This document shows positions 8,320 to 15,533 of a stretch of DNA of 34,103 bases, one piece after another. Within the stretch, counting starts at the first letter, position 1. Every line of letters starts with the position of its first letter. The position numbers were made by a program, and so were the translations under genes. This DNA is from Cytophagales bacterium (GTDB lineage: Bacteria > Bacteroidota > Bacteroidia > Cytophagales > VRUD01), in contig VRUD01000005.1 of assembly GCA_019456305.1 (NCBI GenBank), positions 1-34,103 of the forward strand, read 5' to 3'. A model generated the notes under the pieces. It was not told where the DNA came from and did not search any database. It worked only from the letters and a program-made list of their open reading frames with translations.

Positions 8320-9183
8320 TTACCAATCAGGTTTATTACTATTTGCCCTTTTTGTCGGTTTCTTTTGCATCTGCTGCAAGTATTGAATTTCACTGTTTCT
8401 CATTGCATCTAGTATCATTTTTGCTTTTTCGGGGCTAATGTTCATTTCCTGTAATTTCTGTTGGTCCATCATTGGAGCAGGGCGTTCCTGCTGTTCTTTC
8501 TTCTCCGGTTCTGCGGTTCTCTGATCCTTTGTTTCATTTTTCTTACCATCATCATTTTTTTGCTGATCTTTCTTCCCGGATTCTTCGTTTTCCTGGTTCT
8601 CCGATCCATCTTTTTGCTGGTCTTTATTTTCCTTTTGCTGGTTTTCCTTGTTTTGCTGATCCTGACTACTTTTGTTATCCTGATTATTTTGTTGCTCTTC
8701 TTGCTGGTTGTTTTTGTCTTGTTGGTCTTTATCTTGTTGTTTTTGCTGCTGCTGCTGGTCTGATTGTTTTTTAAGCAGCTCATAATTATACCGGGCGTCT
8801 TCATTAGAAGGATCGGCTCTAAGGGCTTCTTTAAAAAAGTTTAATGCAGCTTCCTTATCTTTCTGTTTATTTGCAATTACTCCCAATTGCTGATTTGCAA
8901 CAGACCTTAATTTGTTGTCAGCAGCAATAGAAAGTTTTTTGTAAATATTGAACGCGCTGTCCATAACTGATAATTTGTAGTAAGCGTGGGCAAGATTAAT
9001 CTGCACATTATCATCGCTAACCTTCAGTGAGTCCACGAGGTATGAATAGTGGTTTATAGCTTCCCTGTAATTTCCTGATTCAAATGCTTCCTGAGCCTGG
9101 TTTTTGATTTTATTGATTGTGGCGATGTTGTCAATACTGTTTAGGTTTAGAAATAATAATAGTATGAATGTAAGATGTATCAT
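8320..9183 (-). CDS. batC: BatC-like TPR protein with a Q/N/K-rich linker
   Basis: A signal-peptide-like or membrane-anchoring N-terminus (MIHLTFILLLFLNL) is followed by TPR repeats at about residues 28-140 (AFESGNYREAINHY, INLAHAYYKLSVMDSA, AALNFFKEALRADPSNEDARYN). A long disordered linker of Q, N, K, D and E covers about 141-235. The C-terminus MMDQQKLQEMNISPEKAKMILDAM is typical of BatC-type proteins. Its start overlaps the batB stop by four bases (ATGA), so the two are translationally coupled. Bat proteins form a Bacteroidota and spirochaete envelope complex linked to stress or oxygen tolerance; the exact role is unsettled. Confidence 0.85.
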   Translation of the reverse strand: MIHLTFILLLFLNLNSIDNIATINKIKNQAQEAFESGNYREAINHYSYLVDSLKVSDDNVQINLAHAYYKLSVMDSAFNIYKKLSIAADNKLRSVANQQLGVIANKQKDKEAALNFFKEALRADPSNEDARYNYELLKKQSDQQQQQKQQDKDQQDKNNQQEEQQNNQDNKSSQDQQNKENQQKENKDQQKDGSENQENEESGKKDQQKNDDGKKNETKDQRTAEPEKKEQQERPAPMMDQQKLQEMNISPEKAKMILDAMRNSEIQYLQQMQKKPTKRANSNKPDW

Positions 9184-10154
9184 AGTTTTATCACTTTAAC
9201 GGTAAAAAGCACGTCTGCTACCATAAATGGCAACAAAGCTAAGATAAGGAACCAATAATATTTATTTGCCGAAACATCTGTTTTTCGTGTATCTCGCAGC
9301 TCGCCTTCTATCTGGTTAATAGCATTTATTAAACGTGTAATATCATTCCTTGTTTTATTGATTTCAAAATAACTGCCACCGGTGATCCTTGCTAATTCCT
9401 TTAAGGAAGCTGAATTTAATTTGGATATTACGACTTTGCCATCTTTATCTCTTTTAAATCCTCCCCTAAGTGGTATTTTACTCCCTTCTTTAGTACCAAC
9501 ACCAAGCGTAAATAATTTTATATTATTTTTTTTAATATCATGAGCAATGGCTTTTGTATTCTCCCCAAAATCTTCACCATCACTGATGATAATGATCACT
9601 TTTGACTGCTTTTTTGTAGTGGTATTCTCAGTACCGGTCTGTTTTTTCAATGCGAGGTTTAAGGCCGGGGCAAGGTCAGTTCCCTCGCGGGGGACTAACC
9701 GGGTGTTTAGAGTTTCTATGAACAATGATAAAGCGCTTTGGTCGTAAGTGAGCGGACATTGGAGGAATGCTTCGGAGGAAAAAATAATAATTCCTATCCT
9801 GTCAGACGAAAATGCTTTTATAATATTTTTCAACTCGTATTTTACTTTTACCAATCTTGATGGTTGAATATCAAAAGCATCCATAGATTTGGAAAGATCA
9901 ACAGCGATATAGATGTCCTTTCCAATGCTTTTGATCTCCTTTTTTATACCTCCAAATGAAGGGCTAAGCAATGCAATAATGAATAGTGCAAAATATATGC
10001 TTCTTATGACAAGTTTTATAGAAACAGCCCGGATTTTACCCGATTCTAATTTCCTGGCAATACCTACTGTTTTGAAAATGTAAAACAGGTAAGCTGCCAC
10101 GAAAGCTATGATAGTCAGTACTTCAAAACTGCTAAATGCGTTATTCCAGGTCAT
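9180..10154 (-). CDS. batB: BatB-like von Willebrand factor A membrane protein
   Basis: Two N-terminal membrane segments (about residues 11-28 and 49-66) precede a periplasmic VWA domain, and a final membrane segment ends the protein (YYWFLILALLPFMVADVLF). The metal-ion-dependent adhesion site is visible as DLSKSM near residue 88, with the downstream T (REGTDLAPAL) and D (IISDGEDFG). This is the BatA/BatB layout. It is followed directly by batC. The usual neighbours moxR, the DUF58 gene, batA and batD are not in the window; upstream is a repeat and an unrelated phosphatase, so the pair seems to be separated from the rest of the Bat operon. Confidence 0.88.
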   Translation of the reverse strand: MTWNNAFSSFEVLTIIAFVAAYLFYIFKTVGIARKLESGKIRAVSIKLVIRSIYFALFIIALLSPSFGGIKKEIKSIGKDIYIAVDLSKSMDAFDIQPSRLVKVKYELKNIIKAFSSDRIGIIIFSSEAFLQCPLTYDQSALSLFIETLNTRLVPREGTDLAPALNLALKKQTGTENTTTKKQSKVIIIISDGEDFGENTKAIAHDIKKNNIKLFTLGVGTKEGSKIPLRGGFKRDKDGKVVISKLNSASLKELARITGGSYFEINKTRNDITRLINAINQIEGELRDTRKTDVSANKYYWFLILALLPFMVADVLFTVKVIKL

Positions 10155-10159
10155 AAAAT

Positions 10160-10257
10160 TTAGTTATTGGTTTATTTAGTTAATAGTTTTAGTTAGTTGG
10201 TTACTGGTTTTGGTTAATTAGTTTTACCTGCCCGCCAATGGCCTGTGGCAGGCGGGT
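10160..10257. repeat. TTAGTTN short-period run ending in an imperfect hairpin
   Basis: Bases 10160-10225 are a degenerate run around TTAGTTA/TTGGTTA, the complement of the AAACTAA runs near 5170-5225. Bases 10226-10257 form an imperfect hairpin with ACCTGCCCGCC facing GGCAGGCGGGT, a family also found inside menF at 12019-12061. It lies directly upstream of batB. Confidence 0.65.
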
Positions 10258-10304
10258 CGTCTCATAATTGCAACCCACTACTGATTACGAATAAAGTATT
10301 AGCA

Positions 10305-10916
10305 TCAGGTTAAATGAGAAACATCATTTTTCTGCCTAAGTGTAAATATGGTATCATCATAATCCAGTAAATACAAACTCAGATTCTGATGCATAAAATC
10401 ATCCATTTTTCTTAGATCATGCTTTAGCAGTAAGCACAAAAAGATACGCATAGCCCTTCCATGCATGCAAATCAAAATATTCTTTTCGTCCTTACGTGAT
10501 TTGATCAGTTCTAATACAGATTTTTGTCTTTCCTGCACTTCAAGCGGACTTTCACCGCCCTCAATTTTCATCTCTAAATTTCCATTCTTCCATTCTGAAG
10601 TTATTTTTTGATAATACTGGTCATCTTCGGCAGTTATTTTAGTTCCTTCTTTGTCCCCCCAATCAATTTCCTTAAGTCCATCATGCTTTTCCGAATTAAT
10701 CCCAAAATTAGCAAAATCCTGAACAGTTTGCACACTTCTATATAAGGTGGAGGTATATACCCTGTCAAATGGTACATGCTTATATGTTTCAAAAAACAAC
10801 CTTGCCTGCTCGTGCCCTTTTTCATTTAAAGGTGCATCTACCCCGCTTCCCTGCACGATCCCTTTTTTATTATAATCTGTTTCACCGTGGCGGATGATAT
10901 ATATTTTTTTACCCAT
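10305..10916 (-). CDS. Histidine phosphatase superfamily protein (phosphoglycerate mutase-like)
   Basis: The catalytic RHGE motif is at residues 9-12 (IYIIRHGETDYN). Further family signs are LNEKGHEQA, VYTSTLYRSVQT (second phosphate-binding Arg) and the C-terminal histidine in ICMHGRAMRIF. These cytoplasmic enzymes remove phosphate through a phosphohistidine intermediate. At 203 residues it fits cofactor-dependent mutase-like phosphatases (GpmB/CobC group), and the substrate is undetermined. A TATATTTG -7 box lies 17 bases upstream of the start. Confidence 0.88.
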   Translation of the reverse strand: MGKKIYIIRHGETDYNKKGIVQGSGVDAPLNEKGHEQARLFFETYKHVPFDRVYTSTLYRSVQTVQDFANFGINSEKHDGLKEIDWGDKEGTKITAEDDQYYQKITSEWKNGNLEMKIEGGESPLEVQERQKSVLELIKSRKDEKNILICMHGRAMRIFLCLLLKHDLRKMDDFMHQNLSLYLLDYDDTIFTLRQKNDVSHLT

Positions 10917-10928
10917 AATGTTCTCCCA

Positions 10929-11049
10929 GATGCAAATATACGAATGTTCCCCAAAGGGTAATCACCCGAAGGGTGAAATGCGAATAATACGAATGAAGAA
11001 TCCCTGATGGCTATGAGAGGGATTTAGTATTAATTCGTATATTAGCATC
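10929..11049. repeat. Inverted repeat with promoter-like arms in a divergent gap
   Basis: Arms 10929-10944 and 11034-11049 match in inverted orientation at 15 of 16 positions (GATGCAAATATACGAA against GATGCTAATATACGAA). The left arm, read on the minus strand, contains the -7 box of the phosphatase gene. A smaller hairpin (AAGGGTAATCACCCGAAGGGT region) lies inside. Confidence 0.6.
10933..10940 (-). promoter_or_regulatory. Candidate -7 box (TATATTTG) for the histidine phosphatase gene
   Basis: On the minus strand CGTATATTTGC matches the Bacteroidota TAnnTTTG element, 17 bases before the ATG at 10916. Such a short distance implies a very short leader. No good -33 TTTG is visible. Confidence 0.4.
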
Positions 11050-11057
11050 GGGTTAAG

Positions 11058-11065
11058 TATATTTG
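11058..11065 (+). promoter_or_regulatory. Candidate -7 box (TATATTTG) for the menaquinone cluster
   Basis: TATATTTG lies 54 bases before the menI ATG. About 20 bases upstream is TTCG, one mismatch from the -33 TTTG. It is the best promoter candidate before menI-menF. Confidence 0.45.
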
Positions 11066-11118
11066 CATCGGAGTTTATTGCTTTATTCGTAATTCGTATG
11101 GCTAATTCGTAATTCAAA

Positions 11119-11535
11119 ATGATAAATACCAATATCAAAATAGAAGACCTGAACAAGTTCTCACAAAACAGTATGGGCGCTCATATTGGGATAGAATTCA
11201 CTGAAATCAATAAAGATTTTTTATGCTGTAAAATGCCGGTTGACCACAGAACCAAGCAGCCTTATGGCGTCCTTCATGGAGGCGCTTCAGTTACGCTGGC
11301 TGAAGAATTAGGAAGCACTGCCGCTAATTTATGTCTGAAAAGTAAGGATCAATATTGTGTAGGTCTGGATATCAATGCCAACCATGTGAGAAGCGTAAAG
11401 AACGGAACCATTTTCGGCAAAGCCAAACCAATACATCTTGGTAAAAAGACGCAGATCTGGGAGATTAAAATCACCGATGAAGAGGGTGAGTTGGTATGTA
11501 TTAGCAGGTTAACCATGGCTGTGTTGGACAAATGA
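11119..11535 (+). CDS. menI: Hotdog thioesterase, probable 1,4-dihydroxy-2-naphthoyl-CoA hydrolase
   Basis: A single hotdog domain of 138 residues. The motif PYGVLHGGASVTLAEELGS (48-66) carries the catalytic Glu (62 or 63) and matches the E. coli YdiI/MenI signature, followed by the strand GLDINANHVRSVKNGTIFGKA. It would release CoA from DHNA-CoA, the step after MenB. The sequence alone would also allow a PaaI-like thioesterase, but the position 43 bases ahead of menF with menD and menB following supports MenI. Confidence 0.8.
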   Translation: MINTNIKIEDLNKFSQNSMGAHIGIEFTEINKDFLCCKMPVDHRTKQPYGVLHGGASVTLAEELGSTAANLCLKSKDQYCVGLDINANHVRSVKNGTIFGKAKPIHLGKKTQIWEIKITDEEGELVCISRLTMAVLDK

Positions 11536-11542
11536 TACTAAT

Positions 11543-11580
11543 ATACGAATAAGGGTATATTAGGATTTTATTATTCGTAT
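11543..11580. repeat. Hairpin spanning the menI-menF gap
   Basis: Perfect 10-bp arms (ATACGAATAA at 11543-11552 and its complement at 11571-11580). The right arm includes the first two bases of the menF start codon, so the start could be hidden by the stem. Confidence 0.55.
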
Positions 11581-12895
11581 GAAACCAAATATAATTGCTA
11601 ACACTTTATTTAATCCAGATGCCTTCGAAAAAAAAGAGGTACTGAATGCTTTTTACCAAACTGCATTATTTAAGCAATACCCAATTGCAATCTGGCAGCT
11701 GCCACAAACCGGAATCAAAAATGTTGCTATTAATCTTTCCAAAAAAGCTGAGATTACAAAGTTAGACCTGGAATCACAATTGTCTGGATTTGCCTTTTCG
11801 CCTTTCAATAATCTAAACGGAAAATCTACGATCTTTATTAAATCTGATCTCTATTTTAATACAGCAAAAAATAAAATCATTGAAAGTTTTAACCTACAGA
11901 CTAGTCCTGCTAAAGCTGCAGCCAGAGATGAATTTTTCAAACTCCTGGAGGATTTTTTGATGAACATCCAGCCCTGTGATCCCGAGTACTCGGGATCACA
12001 GGGTAAACATCCAGCACCTGCCCGCCCGCCTGTCTGGCGGACAGGCCAATTGGCAGGCGGGTCCAGCATCCAGCACCAAGAATTTTATTGCCAAATTGTG
12101 AAAAAAGCCATCCGGGAGATCAAAAATGGTATTTTCAGAAAATTGGTTCTTTCCAGAACAAAAACTTTTGAACTAACTCAAAAACTTGATCCTTTATTAA
12201 TTTTTGAAAAGCTTTGCAATGCTTATCCGAATTCGTTTATTTACTTAGTTTCAATTCCTGGAAATCCAACCTGGATGGGAGCATCACCAGAGATATTGCT
12301 GAGCGTAGATCATAACAATATATTCAAAACAACTGCCATGGCAGGAACGCAGCCACTGAAACCCGGAACCTCTCCCAAAAAGGCAGCCTGGACACAAAAA
12401 GAAATTGAAGAGCAGGCTTTGGTAAGCAGGTTTATCATTAATTGTTTTAAAAAGATCCGTTTACGGGAATTTGAGGAAGAAGGCCCCAAGACCATCATTG
12501 CCGGTAATTTAATGCACTTGCGAACGGACTATACAGTGGATATGAATGCTGTAAACTTTCCACAACTAGGTACAGTAATGCTTGACCTGCTGCATCCTAC
12601 TTCTGCCGTCTGCGGCATGCCGAAAAATGAATCTATGGAATTTATTCTAGCCAATGAAAATTACAACAGGGAATTTTACACCGGGTATTTAGGGCCGGTT
12701 AATATGCCGTGTCAGGTGGAAACACCTGACGCCACAGAAACGCATCTTTTTGTCAATTTACGTTGTATGCAGTTGTCGGATAATAAGGCGATCCTATACG
12801 CAGGATCAGGAATTACAGAAGATTCTGAACCGGAGAGTGAATGGGAGGAGACGGAGTTAAAGTGTAAGACAATTTTGGATGTGATTGGTAAATGA
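11579..12895 (+). CDS. menF: Isochorismate synthase with an in-frame repeat insertion
   Basis: Converts chorismate to isochorismate, the first committed step of menaquinone synthesis. The chorismate-binding domain runs from about residue 170 (EFYCQIVKKAIREIKNGIFRKLVLSR) to the end. It includes MGASPEILLS, TTAMAGTQPL, LMHLRTDY, HPTSAVCGMPK, NREFYTGYLGPV and the final YAGSGITEDSEPESEWEETE. The N-terminal domain is the weakly conserved half typical of MenF/EntC enzymes. Residues about 130-167 are foreign to the family and are encoded by a block of palindromes at 11964-12078. They lie in the linker before the catalytic domain, so activity may survive. The reading frame is intact. Confidence 0.92.
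   Translation: MKPNIIANTLFNPDAFEKKEVLNAFYQTALFKQYPIAIWQLPQTGIKNVAINLSKKAEITKLDLESQLSGFAFSPFNNLNGKSTIFIKSDLYFNTAKNKIIESFNLQTSPAKAAARDEFFKLLEDFLMNIQPCDPEYSGSQGKHPAPARPPVWRTGQLAGGSSIQHQEFYCQIVKKAIREIKNGIFRKLVLSRTKTFELTQKLDPLLIFEKLCNAYPNSFIYLVSIPGNPTWMGASPEILLSVDHNNIFKTTAMAGTQPLKPGTSPKKAAWTQKEIEEQALVSRFIINCFKKIRLREFEEEGPKTIIAGNLMHLRTDYTVDMNAVNFPQLGTVMLDLLHPTSAVCGMPKNESMEFILANENYNREFYTGYLGPVNMPCQVETPDATETHLFVNLRCMQLSDNKAILYAGSGITEDSEPESEWEETELKCKTILDVIGK
11964..12078. repeat. Compound palindromic insertion inside menF
   Basis: A perfect 32-bp palindrome (11972-12003, core CCCGAGTACTCGGG) is followed by a nested hairpin at 12021-12061 (outer CCCGCCTG/CAGGCGGG, inner CCTGTC/GACAGG). The two are separated and flanked by copies of CATCCAGC (near 11965, 12009 and 12068). 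The whole block is translated in frame as about 38 residues. Confidence 0.88.
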
Positions 12896-12964
12896 AACCA
12901 CGAATTACACGAATTACACGAATTACACAAATTAAATTAGTGTAATTCGTGTAATTAGTGGTTT
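12895..12964. repeat. CACGAATTA palindrome between menF and menD
   Basis: Arms 12895-12919 and 12940-12964 pair at 24 of 25 positions (AAACCACGAATTACACG... family). The left arm starts on the last base of the menF stop and the right arm ends 17 bases before the menD ATG. Relatives lie at 14777-14832 and 30026-30070. Confidence 0.88.
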
Positions 12965-12981
12965 AATTGGACTAAATCAAA

Positions 12982-14754
12982 ATGCTCTTTCAGCCCATTA
13001 TCAACATAGCAGAAATTTGCGCTAAAAAAAACGTAAAAGAAATTATTCTCTCACCAGGTTCACGATGTGCTCCGCTTACGTTAGCATTTGTACGGCATCC
13101 CCAAATTAATACACGTATCATCAGTGATGAAAGGTCAGCCGCTTTTATTGCTTTAGGAATAGCTCAGCAAACAAAAAATCCTTCCGTGCTTGTTTCTACT
13201 TCGGGTACAGCCGTTTTAAATTATGCACCTGCCGTTGCTGAAGCTTTTTATCAAAACATACCGCTAATAATCTTTACAGCCGATCGCCCACCAGAATGGA
13301 TAGGCCAGCATGACGGGCAAACCATCCGCCAGAAAGAAATATACGGCAAAAATTGTAAAGCAAGCTATGAATTACCGGTTGACTACGCCCATCCTGATGC
13401 TGGCTGGCAAATTGAAAGAACGATCTCTGAGGCAATCAACATCAGCAACACTTATCCTCATGGCCCTGTACACATAAATGTCCCGATAAGAGAACCATTT
13501 TATCCCTCTGAAAATGAACGTTTTGAATACACCACAAATATTAAAGTGATCGACCGTGTAGAATCAGAAAAATGCCTTACAGACAAAACCTGGGATAAAT
13601 TATTTAAGATATTTCAGGCCTCACCAAAAAAATTAGTTGTTGCAGGCCTCCAGCACCCTAATCAAAAGTTACAACAAATATTGGATGATTTTCAAAAAAG
13701 CACCGGTATCCCTGTTATAACTGATATTAATTCCAACTTGCATGGTCTTCAAAATATTATACAACACACCGACCTTATTTTAGCTACAAAAAACGAAAAA
13801 ACATTAAAAGAACTGGCACCCGACCTATTAATTTCCTTTGGCGGCCCCGTGATATCAAAAAGCACTAAACTATTTCTCAGAAAGTATCCGGCTAAAGCAC
13901 ACTGGCACATTCAGCCCGCAGGAAATGTCGCTGATACTTTTAAAACACTTACAGATATTATTAATGTGACTCCCAAATATTTTTTCAGTGAAATTATGCG
14001 CAAAGCGCATAGCGCAAAGCGCATGGCGCAAAGCGCATGGTGCATAGCATGGGCGGACCGGGAACAAAAAGCTCAGAATTTTTTAACCAATTTCTTTGAT
14101 AACAAGCCTTTCAGTGAATTTGAAGCGGTTTCAGAAGTCCTTAAAAATCTGCCTCAAGACAGCATTCTGCATCTTGCAAACAGCATGCCCGTTCGATACG
14201 CAAGTATATTGGGGATAAGCGTTGGCAGTTGGCAAAAGGCAGTTGGCAATATTGCCAACTGTCCATTGCCAACTGCCAACTTGGGGGCTGTGGATTTAAG
14301 ATTGGCCATCTATTCAAACAGAGGTACTGGCGGAATTGACGGCTGTATCAGTACTGCAGTTGGTGCAGCAGTTTCTACAAAAAAGATAACAACCGTACTA
14401 TCAGGCGATATGGCTTTTTTTTATGATAGAAATGCTTTGTGGAACAATTACATTCCGGAAAATATCAGAGTGATAATCCTGAATAACCATGGTGGCGGCA
14501 TATTCGGTTTGATTGACGGGCCGGATAAGTTGCCCGAACTGGATGAATATTTTGTTACAAAACAACCATTAAACGCCAAAAATACAGCCAAGGATCATAA
14601 TTTGGATTATTTTTGCTGCGATAAAAGAGAAGAGCTCATCAAATATTTAATAGAATTTTTTAACGTTAGCCGAAAGGCGAAAATATTGGAAATAGAGACG
14701 GATATACTGACAGACAGGAAAGTTTTTAATGATTTTAAGAACATGATTTCATAG
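12982..14754 (+). CDS. menD: SEPHCHC synthase with two in-frame repeat insertions
   Basis: A thiamine-diphosphate enzyme joining 2-oxoglutarate to isochorismate. Recognised by IILSPGSRCAPLTLAF near the N-terminus, FTADRPPEWIGQHDGQTI, the central nucleotide-like domain, YSNRGTGGIDG, the cofactor block GDMAFFYDRNALWN and NNHGGGIFGLI. It has 590 residues; typical MenD has about 550-570. The excess is explained by two blocks unlike the family. Residues 339-357 are encoded by an AGCGCAT heptamer run. Residues 414-433 (VGSWQKAVGN...PLPTAN) are encoded by a 60-bp palindrome. Both fall in linkers or loops around the third domain, and the frame is intact. Confidence 0.93.
   Translation: MLFQPIINIAEICAKKNVKEIILSPGSRCAPLTLAFVRHPQINTRIISDERSAAFIALGIAQQTKNPSVLVSTSGTAVLNYAPAVAEAFYQNIPLIIFTADRPPEWIGQHDGQTIRQKEIYGKNCKASYELPVDYAHPDAGWQIERTISEAINISNTYPHGPVHINVPIREPFYPSENERFEYTTNIKVIDRVESEKCLTDKTWDKLFKIFQASPKKLVVAGLQHPNQKLQQILDDFQKSTGIPVITDINSNLHGLQNIIQHTDLILATKNEKTLKELAPDLLISFGGPVISKSTKLFLRKYPAKAHWHIQPAGNVADTFKTLTDIINVTPKYFFSEIMRKAHSAKRMAQSAWCIAWADREQKAQNFLTNFFDNKPFSEFEAVSEVLKNLPQDSILHLANSMPVRYASILGISVGSWQKAVGNIANCPLPTANLGAVDLRLAIYSNRGTGGIDGCISTAVGAAVSTKKITTVLSGDMAFFYDRNALWNNYIPENIRVIILNNHGGGIFGLIDGPDKLPELDEYFVTKQPLNAKNTAKDHNLDYFCCDKREELIKYLIEFFNVSRKAKILEIETDILTDRKVFNDFKNMIS
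13996..14052. repeat. AGCGCAT heptamer run inserted in menD
   Basis: About seven degenerate 7-bp units (AGCGCAT, AGCGCAA, AGCGCAT, GGCGCAA, AGCGCAT, GGTGCAT...) are translated in frame as RKAHSAKRMAQSAWCIA. The GCGC units also give the run self-complementarity. Confidence 0.85.
14221..14280. repeat. 60-bp palindrome inserted in menD
   Basis: Arms of 30 bases pair at 27 of 30 positions and are built of the heptamer CAGTTGG/GCCAACT. The element occupies exactly 20 codons starting on a codon boundary (residues 414-433). Confidence 0.92.
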
Positions 14755-14776
14755 CAAGGAAAATGCTTGATGGATG

Positions 14777-14832
14777 AAACCACGAATTACACGAATTACA
14801 CAAATTAAATTAGTGTAATTATTAATTGTGGC
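14777..14832. repeat. CACGAATTA palindrome, decayed copy after menD
   Basis: The left arm is nearly identical to that at 12895-12919, and the right arm is partly degraded. It starts 22 bases after the menD stop. Confidence 0.8.
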
Positions 14833-14833
14833 T

Positions 14834-14996
14834 ACACACCCCAATCCCGATTAAAATCGGGATGTCCCCTCTCAAGAGGGGAATTATAGCGTATTATGGG
14901 TGGGAATATGGGCCTGATTCCCCTCTGAAGATCTGTCTAATTCCCCTCTTGAGAGGGGACGTCACCCCGCTGTCAGCGGGGTGACGGGGGTGTGTT
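14834..14996. repeat. 163-bp nested inverted repeat (CACACCCC...GGGGTGTG family)
   Basis: The outer ends are ACACACCCC and GGGGGTGTGT. Each arm contains CCCCTCTCAAGAGGGG or its complement (14866-14881 and 14943-14958) plus a further private palindrome (14844-14863 on the left, 14961-14985 on the right). The private palindromes differ in sequence yet hold the same place. A truncated DUF559 gene begins 31 bases beyond the right end. Apart from this element, the repeat before it and the DUF559 fragment, the 14755-15152 gap is empty. Confidence 0.88.
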
Positions 14997-15027
14997 ACAA
15001 TATGAAGGTAAAATAAAAGTGACAAGT

Positions 15028-15156
15028 ATGAAAAAAAGAAAAATTATTCCTTATAATCCAAAATTAAAGCAACTTGCAAGGAACTTAAGAAATAACAGTA
15101 CACTTTCAGAAGTATTACTCTGGGAGCATCTCAAAGGAAAAATAAATTATTTATGA
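15028..15156 (+). pseudogene. N-terminal fragment of a DUF559 (Vsr-like endonuclease) gene
   Basis: The ATG at 15028 opens a 42-residue frame beginning MKKRKIIPYNPKLKQLARNL and containing STLSEVLLWEHLKGK. This matches the start of DUF559 proteins, small Vsr-like nuclease-fold proteins of about 120 residues. The frame stops at 15154-15156, before the catalytic part, and the downstream DNA belongs to the next gene, whose ATG overlaps the stop by four bases. It is a truncated relic. Confidence 0.75.
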
Positions 15157-15533
15157 AAAATTTAAACATAGAAAAAACCCCCGACAGCCCTGCAGTAAAT
15201 TTCAATGCAGACAGCGGCATACTTGAAATTAAAGGCAGGTCAATAGCTGATGATATTGTACATTTTTACCGACCAATATTAAGCTGGATAGACAACTATT
15301 GCAAAAAACCCCATCAAAAAACAGTGATGAAAATGTTTTTTGTATATTACAATACAGGTACTTCAAAAAGTATATCAGAGATTTTAAAAAAATTAGACGA
15401 GCTCCATAAAAAGGGCTTTGACGTCAAAGTTTGTTGGTATTATGATGAAGGAGACGAAAGCGCTATGGAAGATGGAGAAGATTTCAAAGATTATATAAGT
15501 GTGCCAATTGAGGTAATTGAAAGTAAAATATGA
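15153..15533 (+). CDS. SiaC-family (DUF1987) regulatory phosphoprotein
   Basis: The 126-residue protein begins [18 protein letters not shown] and has the DUF1987/SiaC layout: [27 protein letters not shown], then [13 protein letters not shown] and an acidic C-terminal part. In Pseudomonas, SiaC is phosphorylated on a Thr in the loop corresponding to residues 68-71 here and controls a diguanylate cyclase through the SiaA/SiaB switch. Only the family is supported here; no SiaA or SiaB partner is in the window. Its stop overlaps the menB start (ATGA), so it is translationally coupled to menB. Confidence 0.8.
   Translation: MKNLNIEKTPDSPAVNFNADSGILEIKGRSIADDIVHFYRPILSWIDNYCKKPHQKTVMKMFFVYYNTGTSKSISEILKKLDELHKKGFDVKVCWYYDEGDESAMEDGEDFKDYISVPIEVIESKI

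Noticed and set aside
8461-8774. Hydrophobic plus-strand ORFs of about 100 residues
   Set aside because: They are antisense readings of the Q/N/K-rich linker of batC; poly-Gln and Lys codons read backwards give Leu, Phe and Val.
14834-14996. Insertion-sequence ends (terminal inverted repeats)
   Set aside because: Only about 160 bp, palindromic throughout and with no transposase or remnant between the arms; it fits a palindromic element better than an IS.
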